NCBI GenBank assembly: GCA_021813905.1 | Contig: JAKAJH010000002.1 | Span: forward strand, 62,001 to 126,000 | DNA length: 64,000 nt | Direction: 5' to 3' | DNA from: Bacteroidota bacterium | GTDB lineage: Bacteria > Bacteroidota > Ignavibacteria > UBA10030 | Made by a program: the position numbers and the translations under genes | Notes under the pieces: model-generated | Databases searched by the model: none | Seen by the model: only the letters and a program-made list of their open reading frames with translations | Told to the model about the DNA's origin: nothing | Shown: positions 47,210 through 57,492 of the stretch, in pieces | Layout: each line of letters begins with the position of its first letter | Position numbering within the stretch: the first letter of the stretch is position 1

Positions 47210-49663
47210 ATGAGACTTCTTGCTGTCCTCAGCGCCCTTGCCGTTCTCACCGTTGCTGCATACGGTCAACCGACCATTCTGCGGGTGAATGTTCCCGCCG
47301 CCAACGAACGGACCGCCCTTTCCATCAGCGCGGACCTCGCACAGAGTACCGACGTTCAGCAGGTGAACTTCTGGTACCGCGGATTCGGCGAGAGCGAATT
47401 CCAGCGGCTTGAAATGCTCCTGGCCGGCCGTACTGCCACGGTGACGCTCCCCGCGCAAGCCGTGCGTCCTCCGTATGTGGAATACTACGTTCAATTGATA
47501 AAGACCAGCGGGCAGGAAGAGACCTATCCCGCTGACGGCCCGCAGGCGAATCCGCTCAGGATCGAGGTGCAACAGGCGAACCCGAAGGACAAAGAAGTGC
47601 GGATTCTCAGTCCCGAACCCGGCGAGACGGTCGCCGCAGAGGACCTGGTGGTCGCGATTTCGCTGTTCTATGCCAGTCCGGCGGTCGATCCGAAGCGAAC
47701 GCGCATCTATCTTGACGGCACGGACGTTTCCCGGAACGCGATCCTTTCGGACGATGTGATCCTGTATTCGCCGAAGAACTTTGACCGGCCGCTCAACCTG
47801 GGCGCACACTTCCTGAAGATCGAACTGCGCGACACGAGCGGAAATCTCTATCATACGGTGCAGGAGACATTCAGCCTCTCCACGGCGGCGGCGATCGCCG
47901 AAGCGAAAGCGCGGCTCCAGGCGATCGGGAGCGCGCAGCTGGAAGTGCGGAACGAAGATCTTTCCACCAGCAATATCACCTATGTCCGGGGCGATGCACG
48001 GGTCGATGCGAATTATCAATCGATGAGCTTCGGCGCGAATGTGCACCTGGACAACCAGGACAAACCCGAGCGTCAGCCGCAGAACCGGTTCCTCGCGTAC
48101 GGCCAGACGAGCTTCCTGCGTCTCCAGCTTGGCGATGCATTTCCCAAGTTCCCGACGTATGTGATGAACGGCCAGCGTGTCCGCGGCGTAACCGGCAACC
48201 TGGCCCTCGGATTTTTCAACCTGGATGTGACGTACGGTCAGACGCTGCGACGGATCGAAGGCACGCGCTCACCGAGAGATACCGTGTTCGCGGATTCGTC
48301 CAGCGTGGATGCGCGTCCAAAGAATTCCATCCAAACGGGCGACTATTATACGTACAACATCTACGCGCCCGGCACATTCAACCGCACCCTGCTTGCCGTG
48401 CGTCCCAGCTTCGGCAGCGGCGAGCATTTCCAGCTGGGCTTCACTTACATGCACGCGATCGACGATACCGCGTCGATCCAGCTCGGCACCTCGCCCAAGG
48501 AGAATCTGGTCCTGGGATCCGACTTTCTGCTGGCGTTCGACGATCAGCGGGTGAAGCTCGAGGCGCAGGCATCGGTGGCGGTCAACAACACGGATATCAC
48601 GGGCGGGAGCTTCACGCAGGCGCAGTATGATTCGCTGAAAGTGCAGAACCCTTCCACGGGCCAGGACCTCGAGCGGCTCGGCAAGATCGCCGACAAGTTC
48701 ATCGTGGTGAACCAGAATCTGTTCCCGACGAACCCCATCAGCACCGGACTGCCGGGCATCGCCGCCGAAGCGGTGCTGAGCCTGAACTACTTCAGCAACT
48801 ATCTGCGCGCCACCGCGTTCCATCGCGGCGCGGGCTACCGGTCGTTCGGCAATGAGTTCCTGCAGACCGACCTTGCCGGATTCCAGGTGTCGGATAATAT
48901 CCGCCTGTGGCAGAATCGTCTCTTCGGCAGCCTTTCGTACGAGCGGAAGCAGGACAACACCGCGTCGCAGAAAGAGATCACCACCACCTATTCCAACATC
49001 AATACCTCGGTGACGGTCCTGCCCGGCATCGGCTTGCCGACCGTTCAGGTGGGGTTCGGGCAGTTCTCGCGCTCGGGACCCATCGACCTGAATACGCGGC
49101 TTCTGCTCAGCAACCGTCCGGATTCGGCCGGCGCGATGTACTCCTCCGACGAGGCGACGAACCGGTACTTCCTGGGTGCGTCGTACGATTTTGCGGGACG
49201 GATCCGGCACACCGCGGCGCTGAGCGTCAGCCTTGCCGACCGCGTGGACCGAACATTTCGCAAGCAGAACCAGACCAACCTGTATCTTCAGGGATCGCTG
49301 ACCTCACGCTTTCCCGGCGGATTGCAGACGCTGGCGAGCATCATCTACAGCGGCAACAAGAACGAGAACGAAGCATTCTACGCAACCACACCGCTGATGA
49401 ACCAGGACAGCGCTCTGGTGGTCACAAACTTCAATTACACCATGGTCAATCTCGGCGCGCAGTATCTGCTGCTGGATGAGACCCTGCGCATTGCAGCGAA
49501 CATCGCCCCGTCCTTCGGGGCGTTCTCCCGACAGGACTACACGGCCTCCGTGGAGTACACCTATGTCCAGCGGCACAACTTCCTGCTGCAGGCCGACTAT
49601 GTGCAGAACTCCGGCATGCGGGATGACTCCATCCTGAGCTTCATCTATCGCTTCACATTCTGA
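47210..49663 (+). CDS. Putative outer-membrane protein (beta-rich, possible barrel)
   Basis: Signal peptide; long region of alternating amphipathic strands; C-terminal aromatic ending SILSFIYRFTF. Confidence 0.65.
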   Translation: MRLLAVLSALAVLTVAAYGQPTILRVNVPAANERTALSISADLAQSTDVQQVNFWYRGFGESEFQRLEMLLAGRTATVTLPAQAVRPPYVEYYVQLIKTSGQEETYPADGPQANPLRIEVQQANPKDKEVRILSPEPGETVAAEDLVVAISLFYASPAVDPKRTRIYLDGTDVSRNAILSDDVILYSPKNFDRPLNLGAHFLKIELRDTSGNLYHTVQETFSLSTAAAIAEAKARLQAIGSAQLEVRNEDLSTSNITYVRGDARVDANYQSMSFGANVHLDNQDKPERQPQNRFLAYGQTSFLRLQLGDAFPKFPTYVMNGQRVRGVTGNLALGFFNLDVTYGQTLRRIEGTRSPRDTVFADSSSVDARPKNSIQTGDYYTYNIYAPGTFNRTLLAVRPSFGSGEHFQLGFTYMHAIDDTASIQLGTSPKENLVLGSDFLLAFDDQRVKLEAQASVAVNNTDITGGSFTQAQYDSLKVQNPSTGQDLERLGKIADKFIVVNQNLFPTNPISTGLPGIAAEAVLSLNYFSNYLRATAFHRGAGYRSFGNEFLQTDLAGFQVSDNIRLWQNRLFGSLSYERKQDNTASQKEITTTYSNINTSVTVLPGIGLPTVQVGFGQFSRSGPIDLNTRLLLSNRPDSAGAMYSSDEATNRYFLGASYDFAGRIRHTAALSVSLADRVDRTFRKQNQTNLYLQGSLTSRFPGGLQTLASIIYSGNKNENEAFYATTPLMNQDSALVVTNFNYTMVNLGAQYLLLDETLRIAANIAPSFGAFSRQDYTASVEYTYVQRHNFLLQADYVQNSGMRDDSILSFIYRFTF

Positions 49664-49674
49664 CCGAGGCAGGC

Positions 49675-51867
49675 ATGACCCTGTACGATTTCAAGAAGAA
49701 GGCCCTTCCCCTGCTGATCAAGGCGGGGATCGGCCTGGGGATCGGCGTACTCATCGCGCTCCTTACGCAGGGATACATCTTTGACATCGGCCTGCTGAAG
49801 GATGTGGATCTGCTGACGATCGACTACCGGTTCCAGAACCGCTCGTCCGCGGTCAAGGATGTGAAGAACGACGGCGACGTCGTGATCGTGGGGATCGACG
49901 ACGACGACCTGAAGGCGCTGCCGGAGAACTTCCCGTTCCCGCGCTCCTATTACGCGCACCTCATCGAGAACCTGGAGCGGGCCGGCGCGCGCGTCATCGC
50001 GTTTGATATTACCTTTGAATCTCCGGGCCGCGGGGATTCGGCTCTGGCGGCGGTACTGTCCCGGTATGACAATGTGGTCCTGGCCGCCAAGGTGCAGACC
50101 GGCGAGGTGACGTCGCAGTACGAGGTCCGGTCGCTCGTGCAGAACTACAACAACGTGTTCTTCGATTACGACAAGCAGGTCGGCATCGTCAATATTTACA
50201 AGAACCGGGACGATGTCTGCCGCGAGTATCTTCCGATGATCCTGATCGGCGACCGGCTGACGCCGACCTTCGCGTTTGCCGCATTGGACCGGGCGTTCCG
50301 CTTCCCGCCGCTGACTCACGTCCAGCCGACCAACGACGGATTCGTGTTCTCGCGGGATCGCGTGATCCCCAAATACACATCCTCGACGTTCATGCTGAAC
50401 TATTACGGCCCGAACAAGACCTTCCGGTACGTGCCGTTCTCACAGGTCATCGACGACGAGACCTTCCGCACGAAGGATGAGATCGACCTGGACGCGGATG
50501 TGAACGCGTTCGACGAGGACATGATGAAGCTCTTCCGCAACAAGATCGTGCTCGTGGGCTCGACGATGGCGGAGGAGCGCGACTATCACAGCACGCCGAT
50601 GTATGTGGTCGACGGGGGAAAGAAGAACTTCACGATGAACGGAGTGGAAATTCACGCCACGGCGATCCAGAACGTCATCGACCGGAATTTCATCAGCCGC
50701 ATGTCGCCGGTCACCGAAGTCCTTCTGATCCTCGTGTTGTCGATCATCGGGTTCATGGGACTTCTGGCGCTGAAGCAGGTGCACGTTCGGTATGCATGGC
50801 TGATGGAGGTGGGGGCGTTCTTTCTGATGCTGGCGATGATTGCGGGCGTCTTCGAGATCGGCGTGCTGGTCTTCTCGGGCTCGAACGTCATGATGAATAT
50901 CGTCAACCCGAGCCTGGCGATCGTGGTGGCGTACATCGGAACGGCGGTCTATCAGTATCTGGAAGAACGGCAGCAGAAAGCGATGATCAAGGGAGTGTTC
51001 AGTCACTACATCAACCCGTCGGTGGTAAACGAACTGGTGGCGAATCCGGAGAAGGCCAAGCTGGGCGGCGACCGGCGTGAGCTGACCGTGTTCTTCTCGG
51101 ACATCGCGGGATTCACGTCGATCTCGGAGAAGTTTCACAGCAAGCCGGAAGCCCTCGTGGAGCTGCTGAACGAGTATCTCGACGAGATGACGAGCATCGT
51201 GCTGAAGTACGAGGGGACGCTGGACAAGTACGAAGGGGACGCGATCATGGCCTTCTGGGGTGCGCCGATCCCGCAGAAGGACCACGCGCTCCGCACCTGC
51301 CTGGCGGCGCTCGACATGCAGAAGCGCCTCGCGCAACTGCGGGTCAAATGGGCCAAAGAAGGAAAACCCCAGATGGAGGTGCGGTGCGGCATCAACACCG
51401 GCATCATGATCGTGGGAAATATGGGAGGCAAGGAGCGGTTCGACTACACGGTCATCGGCGACAGCGTGAACCTCGCCTCGCGGCTCGAAGGCGCGAACAA
51501 GCAATACAACTCGCGCATCATGATCAGCGATATGACCTTCCAGCATGTGAAGGGGAAGATGGTGGTCCGGGAACTGGACCTGATCCAGGTGAAAGGCAAG
51601 AACGAGCCGGTCAAGGTGTATGAATTGCTCGGAACAACCGACCTCGTGATGACCCCCGAGCAGAAGCAATCGCTCGAGGTGTACGCCGAAGGTCTGCGGC
51701 TCTACCGCGAACGCAAATGGGAAGAAGCGATCGCCTACATGCAGCAGGCGCATACGCTGGACCCGTCCTGCTATGCGGCGCAGATCTACACCGAACGCGC
51801 GGGTCTGTACCAAATCACCGCGCCGCCGGCGGATTGGAACGGCGTGTTCGTGATGACAACCAAATGA
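49675..51867 (+). CDS. CHASE2-domain class III adenylate/guanylate cyclase
   Basis: N-terminal TM and CHASE2-like VDLLTIDYRFQNR...VVIVGIDDDDL, TM cluster, then cyclase domain ELTVFFSDIAGFTSISEKF...DKYEGDAIMAFWGAP...INTGIMIVGNMGG...YTVIGDSVNLASRLE. Confidence 0.93.
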   Translation: MTLYDFKKKALPLLIKAGIGLGIGVLIALLTQGYIFDIGLLKDVDLLTIDYRFQNRSSAVKDVKNDGDVVIVGIDDDDLKALPENFPFPRSYYAHLIENLERAGARVIAFDITFESPGRGDSALAAVLSRYDNVVLAAKVQTGEVTSQYEVRSLVQNYNNVFFDYDKQVGIVNIYKNRDDVCREYLPMILIGDRLTPTFAFAALDRAFRFPPLTHVQPTNDGFVFSRDRVIPKYTSSTFMLNYYGPNKTFRYVPFSQVIDDETFRTKDEIDLDADVNAFDEDMMKLFRNKIVLVGSTMAEERDYHSTPMYVVDGGKKNFTMNGVEIHATAIQNVIDRNFISRMSPVTEVLLILVLSIIGFMGLLALKQVHVRYAWLMEVGAFFLMLAMIAGVFEIGVLVFSGSNVMMNIVNPSLAIVVAYIGTAVYQYLEERQQKAMIKGVFSHYINPSVVNELVANPEKAKLGGDRRELTVFFSDIAGFTSISEKFHSKPEALVELLNEYLDEMTSIVLKYEGTLDKYEGDAIMAFWGAPIPQKDHALRTCLAALDMQKRLAQLRVKWAKEGKPQMEVRCGINTGIMIVGNMGGKERFDYTVIGDSVNLASRLEGANKQYNSRIMISDMTFQHVKGKMVVRELDLIQVKGKNEPVKVYELLGTTDLVMTPEQKQSLEVYAEGLRLYRERKWEEAIAYMQQAHTLDPSCYAAQIYTERAGLYQITAPPADWNGVFVMTTK

Positions 51868-51983
51868 TGGTGTGCGATCCGGGGAGGCCGGAGCAACGGT
51901 CGCGCCGCCGCGGCCGGTGATCCGGACGTCTGCTGTTGGCGGAACGCTGCCGCGTGTCCGGGAGTTCTGACAACAGGAGCACG

Positions 51984-52868
51984 ATGAACGCACCAGGGAC
52001 CATGGGGCGCGCATTTGCCGTCGGCATTGTGCTCAATGCCGCATTTGTCGCGGCGGAAGCCGCAGCGGGCGTGTGGATTAACTCGCTCGCGCTGGTCGCG
52101 GATGCCGGACATAATCTGAGCGACGTGCTGTCGCTCGCGCTTGCCTGGGGGGCGACCGCGCTGGCGCAGCGCCAGCCATCACCGCGGCGCACCTACGGAT
52201 TCCGCCGCACCACCATCCTTGCCTCTCTCGTCAATGCGGTCTTTCTCCTGATCGTGATCGGTGCGATCGCCCGGGAAGCGGTACATCGGTTCGGGCTTCC
52301 CGCCGACGTGAACGGCACCGCCATGTCGCTTGTGGCCGCGGTCGGCATTCTTGTCAACGGCAGCACGACGCTGCTGTTTGCTTCCGGCCAGCGGAGCGAT
52401 CTCAACATCAAAGGCGCCTTCTTGCACATGGCGGGAGATACAGCCGTCTCGGCGGGCGTGCTGGCGTCCGGTCTGATCATCGCGGCGACGGGACTGACCT
52501 GGATCGATCCGGCGATGAGCCTCCTCATCACGGTGCTCATCGCTCTGGGAACCTGGTCGTTGCTGCGGGACTCGGCCAACCTGGCGCTGGACGCTGTGCC
52601 GGGCGCCATCGATCCCGCCGCGGTCTCCCAGTACCTGAAAGGCCTGCCCGGCGTGCTGACGATCCACGACCTGCATATCTGGGCGATGAGCACGACGGAG
52701 ACGGCGCTGACGGTACACCTCGTCATGCCGCAGGCGGCCGTGGACGACGCATTCCTTGCCCGCGTGTCCGACGGGCTCGAGCAGGCGTTCGGCATTCGCC
52801 ATGCGACCGTGCAGGTGGAGCACGAGGACGAGATCAGCCATTGTTGCCAGCGGCGGCCGTCCGCCTGA
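51984..52868 (+). CDS. CDF-family cation efflux protein (CzcD-like)
   Basis: NSLALVADAGHNLSDVLSLALAW, GAFLHMAGDTAVSAGV, C-terminal HDLHIWAMSTTETALTVHLV. Confidence 0.92.
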   Translation: MNAPGTMGRAFAVGIVLNAAFVAAEAAAGVWINSLALVADAGHNLSDVLSLALAWGATALAQRQPSPRRTYGFRRTTILASLVNAVFLLIVIGAIAREAVHRFGLPADVNGTAMSLVAAVGILVNGSTTLLFASGQRSDLNIKGAFLHMAGDTAVSAGVLASGLIIAATGLTWIDPAMSLLITVLIALGTWSLLRDSANLALDAVPGAIDPAAVSQYLKGLPGVLTIHDLHIWAMSTTETALTVHLVMPQAAVDDAFLARVSDGLEQAFGIRHATVQVEHEDEISHCCQRRPSA

Positions 52869-52899
52869 GCGGCACCGATCATCGCGCGCCGCATTTCCG

Positions 52900-52938
52900 G
52901 CCCCCGGAAGCTGCAATCCCGGGGGCGACTTTTTTCTT
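52900..52938 (+). terminator. Terminator downstream of CzcD-like gene
   Basis: GCCCCCGG...CCGGGGGC followed by gacTTTTTTCTT. Confidence 0.75.
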
Positions 52939-53019
52939 CCCACCGCCGGAACACCGCGAACGCGGGATGCGTCTACAAATATTCCGCCCGGGGCGAACCC
53001 TGCGCTGGAGGGATATTGC

Positions 53020-53048
53020 TTGACTCTGGATTCTTCGTTTCATAACAT
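53020..53048 (+). promoter_or_regulatory. Putative promoter of the Gld-like ABC operon
   Basis: TTGACT (53020-53025) - N17 - TAACAT (53043-53048). Confidence 0.55.
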
Positions 53049-53098
53049 TGTGCCGCTTTTTTGAACCGCAATCTCACAATTCATTGCTCGGTCACGCT

Positions 53099-54064
53099 AT
53101 GGCGATCGCAGTTCGCAACCTGACAAAATTCTACGGACAGGAAAAGGCCGTCGACAACATCTCGTTCGACGTGAACACCGGTGAAATTCTCGGATTTCTC
53201 GGCCCCAACGGCGCCGGGAAGACGACAACGATGAAGATCATCACCTGTTATCTGCCGCCGTCCGGAGGGACCGTGGAGGTCGATGGTCTGAGCATCGTGA
53301 ACGACTCGCTCGCGGTGCGGCGAAAGATCGGTTACCTGCCGGAACTGAATCCGCTCTACCTGGATATGAACGTCCTCGAATATCTCGAGTACTCCGCGCA
53401 GCTGCACGGCCTGGACGCACCGGCCATCCGCAGCCGGATGCGGGAGATGATCGACGTCTGCGGGATCGGTGACGTTCGCCACAAGGATATCGGCGAGCTG
53501 TCGAAGGGATACCGGCAGCGGGTGGGGCTTGCGCAGGCGATGATCCACGATCCCGAGGTGCTGATCCTCGACGAGCCGACGAGCGGCCTAGATCCGAATC
53601 AGATCGTCGAGATCCGGAACCTGATCCGCCAGCTGGGACGCGCGAAGACCGTCATTCTCTCCACCCACATTCTCTCGGAAGTGCAGGCTACCTGCGACCG
53701 CGTGGTGATCATTCATGAAGGCAAGATCGTGGCCGACGGGACGCTGGAGCAGCTGCAGCAGAATTTCCGCGGCGCGGAGACCGTTACGCTCGAGCTGAAA
53801 GCCGACGTGGCCAACGCCATGACCGACCTGGTTCCCCGGCTTCAGACAGTACCGCAGGTTGAATCGGTCGAGTACAGCGGCTCGGACGGCGCGTCGCACC
53901 GGTTCATCCTGCGTGCGGTCAACGGCAGCGACATCCGGGAAGCCCTGTTCCGACAGGCAATCGCGGAAGGATGGCTGCTGCTGGAAATGAGCCGCAGGAC
54001 GACCAGCCTGGAGGAAGTGTTCCACCGGCTGACAACGACCGAGGATGTTGCCGAACACTCATAA
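53099..54064 (+). CDS. ABC transporter ATP-binding protein (GldA-like)
   Basis: GFLGPNGAGKTTTMKIITCYLPPSGGTVEVDG, ABC signature LSKGYRQRVGLAQAM, LILDEPTSGLDPNQ. Confidence 0.93.
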   Translation: MAIAVRNLTKFYGQEKAVDNISFDVNTGEILGFLGPNGAGKTTTMKIITCYLPPSGGTVEVDGLSIVNDSLAVRRKIGYLPELNPLYLDMNVLEYLEYSAQLHGLDAPAIRSRMREMIDVCGIGDVRHKDIGELSKGYRQRVGLAQAMIHDPEVLILDEPTSGLDPNQIVEIRNLIRQLGRAKTVILSTHILSEVQATCDRVVIIHEGKIVADGTLEQLQQNFRGAETVTLELKADVANAMTDLVPRLQTVPQVESVEYSGSDGASHRFILRAVNGSDIREALFRQAIAEGWLLLEMSRRTTSLEEVFHRLTTTEDVAEHS

Positions 54065-54078
54065 GTGACCGAACGATC

Positions 54079-54825
54079 ATGGAAAACGCTCTGACCCTTC
54101 ATCAGCTCTCGGGCTCGGCCCGGAATATCGGTACGATCTTCCGGAAGGAGCTCCGTTCCTACTTCAACTCCGCCGTCGCGTACGTCGTCATCGTCGTCTT
54201 TCTGGCGATCGTCGGTTGGTTCCATACGAGCAATCTGTTTCTCATGAACATCGCATCCCTTCGGCTGCTGTTCGAGGTCGTGCCGATCGTCTTCCTCTTC
54301 GTGATCCCGGCCATCACCATGCGGCTGCTGGCGGAAGAGAAGAAGACGGGGACGATCGAGCTGCTGGCGACGAAGCCGCTGAGCGACGCGGAAGTCGTGC
54401 TCGGCAAATTCCTGGCTGCCTGGGCGCTCATTGCGGCGGCGCTGCTGCCCACGCTGATCTACTATCTGACCATTGCCATGCTCGGCACCGTGGACAACGG
54501 TCCGATCATCGGCGGGTATCTCGGGCTGCTGCTCCTGGCCGGCGTGTTCGTGGCGGTCGGCCTGCTCGCGTCGAGCTTCACGGACAATCAGATCGTGGCG
54601 TTCATCGTCGGATTTCTGATGGTGTTCGCGTTCTACATGCTGGACAAGGTGCTGATGTATGTGCCAGGCTGGATGACGAGCATCGTGGAGTATCTCGGCG
54701 CGGACTTCCATTTTTCCAACATCGCCCGCGGTGTCATCGACTCGCGGGACATCGTCTATTTCCTTTCGGTCCTGGGATTCACGCTGTTCCTGTCTGTCGT
54801 CTCGCTGGAACGGCGCAAATGGTAA
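54079..54825 (+). CDS. ABC-2 permease (GldF-like)
   Basis: TIFRKELRSYFNSAVAYVVIVVFLAIVGWF, TMRLLAEEKKTGTIELLATKPLSDAEVVLGKF. Confidence 0.88.
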   Translation: MENALTLHQLSGSARNIGTIFRKELRSYFNSAVAYVVIVVFLAIVGWFHTSNLFLMNIASLRLLFEVVPIVFLFVIPAITMRLLAEEKKTGTIELLATKPLSDAEVVLGKFLAAWALIAAALLPTLIYYLTIAMLGTVDNGPIIGGYLGLLLLAGVFVAVGLLASSFTDNQIVAFIVGFLMVFAFYMLDKVLMYVPGWMTSIVEYLGADFHFSNIARGVIDSRDIVYFLSVLGFTLFLSVVSLERRKW

Positions 54826-54878
54826 GGCGGGAGCATCCGACCGCAATCGACAACCAGTGTGAACCGCGAATCTGAACC

Positions 54879-56432
54879 ATGACGTCAAAGAGAACGCATA
54901 CGATCGTCCGGGTGCTGCTGGTACTCGGCATTCTGATCCTCATCAACATCATTTCGGTGCGGGTGTTCACCCGTTTCGACCTGACCCGGAATCACGTCTA
55001 CACGCTCTCCGACGCCAGCAAGACGCTGGTGGGATCGCTCGACGACCGGGTGACGGTGAAGGCGTACTTCACGGAGGATCTGCCGGCGCCGTACAACAAC
55101 AACCGGCGCACCGTGCTGGACATGCTGAACGAGTACCGCGCCTACGCGCACGGGAATCTCGAATATGAGTTCATCAATCCGGAAGGCGAGAAGGGGCAGG
55201 AGGAAGCGCAGCAGGCGGGTATTCCGCCGGTGGAAGTGCAGGTCGTTAATCACGACCGGTTCGAGGTGAAGCGGGCGTTCCTGGGACTGGTGCTGCAATA
55301 CGAAGACCGGCGGGAAGTTCTGCCGGTGGTCCAGAACCTGGGCTCGCTGGAGTACGACATCAGCAGCGCGCTGAAGCGGCTGACCACCCGCGTGAAGAAG
55401 CGGATCGGCTACACGACCGGCCATCAGGAGCCGGACCTCCAGGCGATGCAGAACGCGCAACGGGAGATCGGCGCCCAATATGATCTCGTGCCGGTCGATC
55501 TCAGCCGCAATGAGCCGGTGCCGCAGGACCTGGCCGCGCTGCTCGTGATCGCGCCGCAGACGCGGTTCACCGACTCGGCCGCGTACTCGATCGACCAGTA
55601 TGTCATGCACGGCGGCCGGGTGGCGTTCCTCCTGAACGGCATGAATGCGACTCTGCAGCAGCGCTATGCCCAGCCCGCGGACGCGGGACTGAGCGGTCTC
55701 CTGAGCGCCTACGGCGTGCGCGTGAACGGTGATCTGGTCCGCGACGCCCAGTGCGCGAATGTCTCCATCATGCAGCAACAGGGACCGTTCCAGATCCGCA
55801 GCCAGGTGCCCTTTCCGTATCTACCCGCCGCGTCGGACTTCGACCGCACGAACATGATCGTGAAAGATCTGCAGAGCGTGATGTTCTATTTCGTCAGCTC
55901 GCTCGACACGACAGGTGCGGCGGCCAAAGGGCTCACGGCCGATGTCATCGTCCGGTCGTCGAAGCAGAGCGGCCGGCAGGCGGGGTTCGTAATGCTGGAT
56001 CCGATGGCCCGCTACACGCCGGCGGACTTTGCCGAGTCGGGGATCCCGCTGGCGGTGGTGATCAGCGGATCGTTCCATTCGGCGTTCACCGGACGGACGC
56101 CGGCGCCCGCGGTGGCCCAAAGCCCGGAGACGCGCATCGTGGTGGTGGGAGACGGCGATTTCATGAAGGATGAGTACCTGGGAAGCCGGAACAACCTGAC
56201 GTTCTTTGCCAACATCGTGGACTATCTCGCCGACGATGCGGGACTGATCACGATCCGCTCGAAGGATGTCACCGAGCCGCCGCTGGACCAGCTTTCCGAC
56301 GGGGCACGCCGGATGGTCAAGTACGGCAACCTGATCCTCCCGCCGCTGCTGGTCGTTCTGTACGGCCTGTTCCGGTGGCGGCGCCGCGTGGCCGGAAAGA
56401 AACTGATGGAAGCCCAGATCGCGGGGAAGTGA
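54879..56432 (+). CDS. GldG-family ABC-associated membrane protein
   Basis: FTRFDLTRNHVYTLSDASKTLVGSLDDRVTVKAYFTEDLPAPYNNNRRTVLDMLNEYRAY; C-terminal TM. Confidence 0.88.
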   Translation: MTSKRTHTIVRVLLVLGILILINIISVRVFTRFDLTRNHVYTLSDASKTLVGSLDDRVTVKAYFTEDLPAPYNNNRRTVLDMLNEYRAYAHGNLEYEFINPEGEKGQEEAQQAGIPPVEVQVVNHDRFEVKRAFLGLVLQYEDRREVLPVVQNLGSLEYDISSALKRLTTRVKKRIGYTTGHQEPDLQAMQNAQREIGAQYDLVPVDLSRNEPVPQDLAALLVIAPQTRFTDSAAYSIDQYVMHGGRVAFLLNGMNATLQQRYAQPADAGLSGLLSAYGVRVNGDLVRDAQCANVSIMQQQGPFQIRSQVPFPYLPAASDFDRTNMIVKDLQSVMFYFVSSLDTTGAAAKGLTADVIVRSSKQSGRQAGFVMLDPMARYTPADFAESGIPLAVVISGSFHSAFTGRTPAPAVAQSPETRIVVVGDGDFMKDEYLGSRNNLTFFANIVDYLADDAGLITIRSKDVTEPPLDQLSDGARRMVKYGNLILPPLLVVLYGLFRWRRRVAGKKLMEAQIAGK

Positions 56433-56435
56433 ACC

Positions 56436-57326
56436 ATGAAACGCTCAACGGTGATCCTTGGAGTTGTCTTTCTCGTACTGCTGGCGCTCGCCTTCCTGGT
56501 TCTGCAGAAACCGGGTGAACAGAGCCGCAGTTCGGCGGCAACCGGCGTTCTTCTCCAAATCGATTCTCTGGCCGTGGACCGGATCGAGCTGAAGAGTCCG
56601 ACCGGTCACATTGCGCTGGAGAAGAAAGGCGCCGAGTGGTATGTCACGCAGCCGCTCTTATCCCACGCGGACCAGGCGGCGGTGGCGTCGCTCATCGGCG
56701 TGTGCCGCGATCTCCGGAGCACCGGCGTGGTCTCCAGCCGGCCCGACAAGCGCGGCATATTTCAGGTGGATTCCACCGGAACGCGGGTGACGGTGTATGA
56801 AAAGGGGGCGCCGGTCGCTTCCTTCGTGGTGGGAAAAGCCGGGAGCACGTATTCGGACACATATGTCCGGCTCGCGGGATCGAACGACGTGGTGCTGGTG
56901 AGCGGACTGCCGGGCGATCGCATGAACCGACCGCTGCGCGACTGGCGCGACCGGACGATCACGAAGATCCCCCGTGAGTCCATCAAGGAGATCGGGTATC
57001 AGTACGGCGATACGGCATTTGTCGCAGCACTCAAGGACAGCGTCTGGATGATCGGTCGCGACAAGGTCCAGCCCTCCGTGATCAACGGCGTGCTGAACAC
57101 GCTTTCCTCGCTTCAGGCCGACGATTTTGCCGACTCGGTGGCGGTCGCCCCGAAGGTCACGGCGCAGATCGCGGTGGGCGCAGAGCAGGTGCGATTCGCG
57201 TTCCGCAAGGAAACAGGAAAGTACCTGGTGCAGGCATCATCGTCGCCTCAATGGTATGTGGTGGAAAGCTGGCGGGCAAACGACGTGCTCAAACGGAAGA
57301 AGGATCTTGTCGGTACCGCCCGATAG
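56436..57326 (+). CDS. DUF4340-domain protein
   Basis: DRIELKSPTGHIALEKKGAEWYVTQPLLSHADQAAVASLIG; directly after GldG-like gene. Confidence 0.75.
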   Translation: MKRSTVILGVVFLVLLALAFLVLQKPGEQSRSSAATGVLLQIDSLAVDRIELKSPTGHIALEKKGAEWYVTQPLLSHADQAAVASLIGVCRDLRSTGVVSSRPDKRGIFQVDSTGTRVTVYEKGAPVASFVVGKAGSTYSDTYVRLAGSNDVVLVSGLPGDRMNRPLRDWRDRTITKIPRESIKEIGYQYGDTAFVAALKDSVWMIGRDKVQPSVINGVLNTLSSLQADDFADSVAVAPKVTAQIAVGAEQVRFAFRKETGKYLVQASSSPQWYVVESWRANDVLKRKKDLVGTAR

Positions 57327-57356
57327 CCGTTGCGTGATCGCTTTGAGGTTTCGTTT

Positions 57357-57390
57357 GAAGCCCTTGAGATCAAGGGCTTCGGCGTTTTGG
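57357..57390 (+). terminator. Terminator after the DUF4340 gene
   Basis: Perfect 10-bp GAAGCCCTTG-AGAT-CAAGGGCTTC followed by ggcgtttt. Confidence 0.65.
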
Positions 57391-57409
57391 GCCGCTCGGG
57401 GCCGTTTTC

Positions 57410-57438
57410 TTGATTGGGCGGGCAAATTTGGTTACTTT
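57410..57438 (+). promoter_or_regulatory. Putative promoter of the PPIase cluster
   Basis: TTGATT (57410-57415) - N17 - TACTTT (57433-57438). Confidence 0.55.
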
Positions 57439-57492
57439 GACCATCCGTATGATCCAACGATCCAGAATCACGACTCTCCGGAAGGACAGCGA

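Noticed and set aside
50440-52014. 524-aa minus-strand ORF opposite the CHASE2 cyclase
   Set aside because: Antisense shadow; His/Arg/Asp-rich translation
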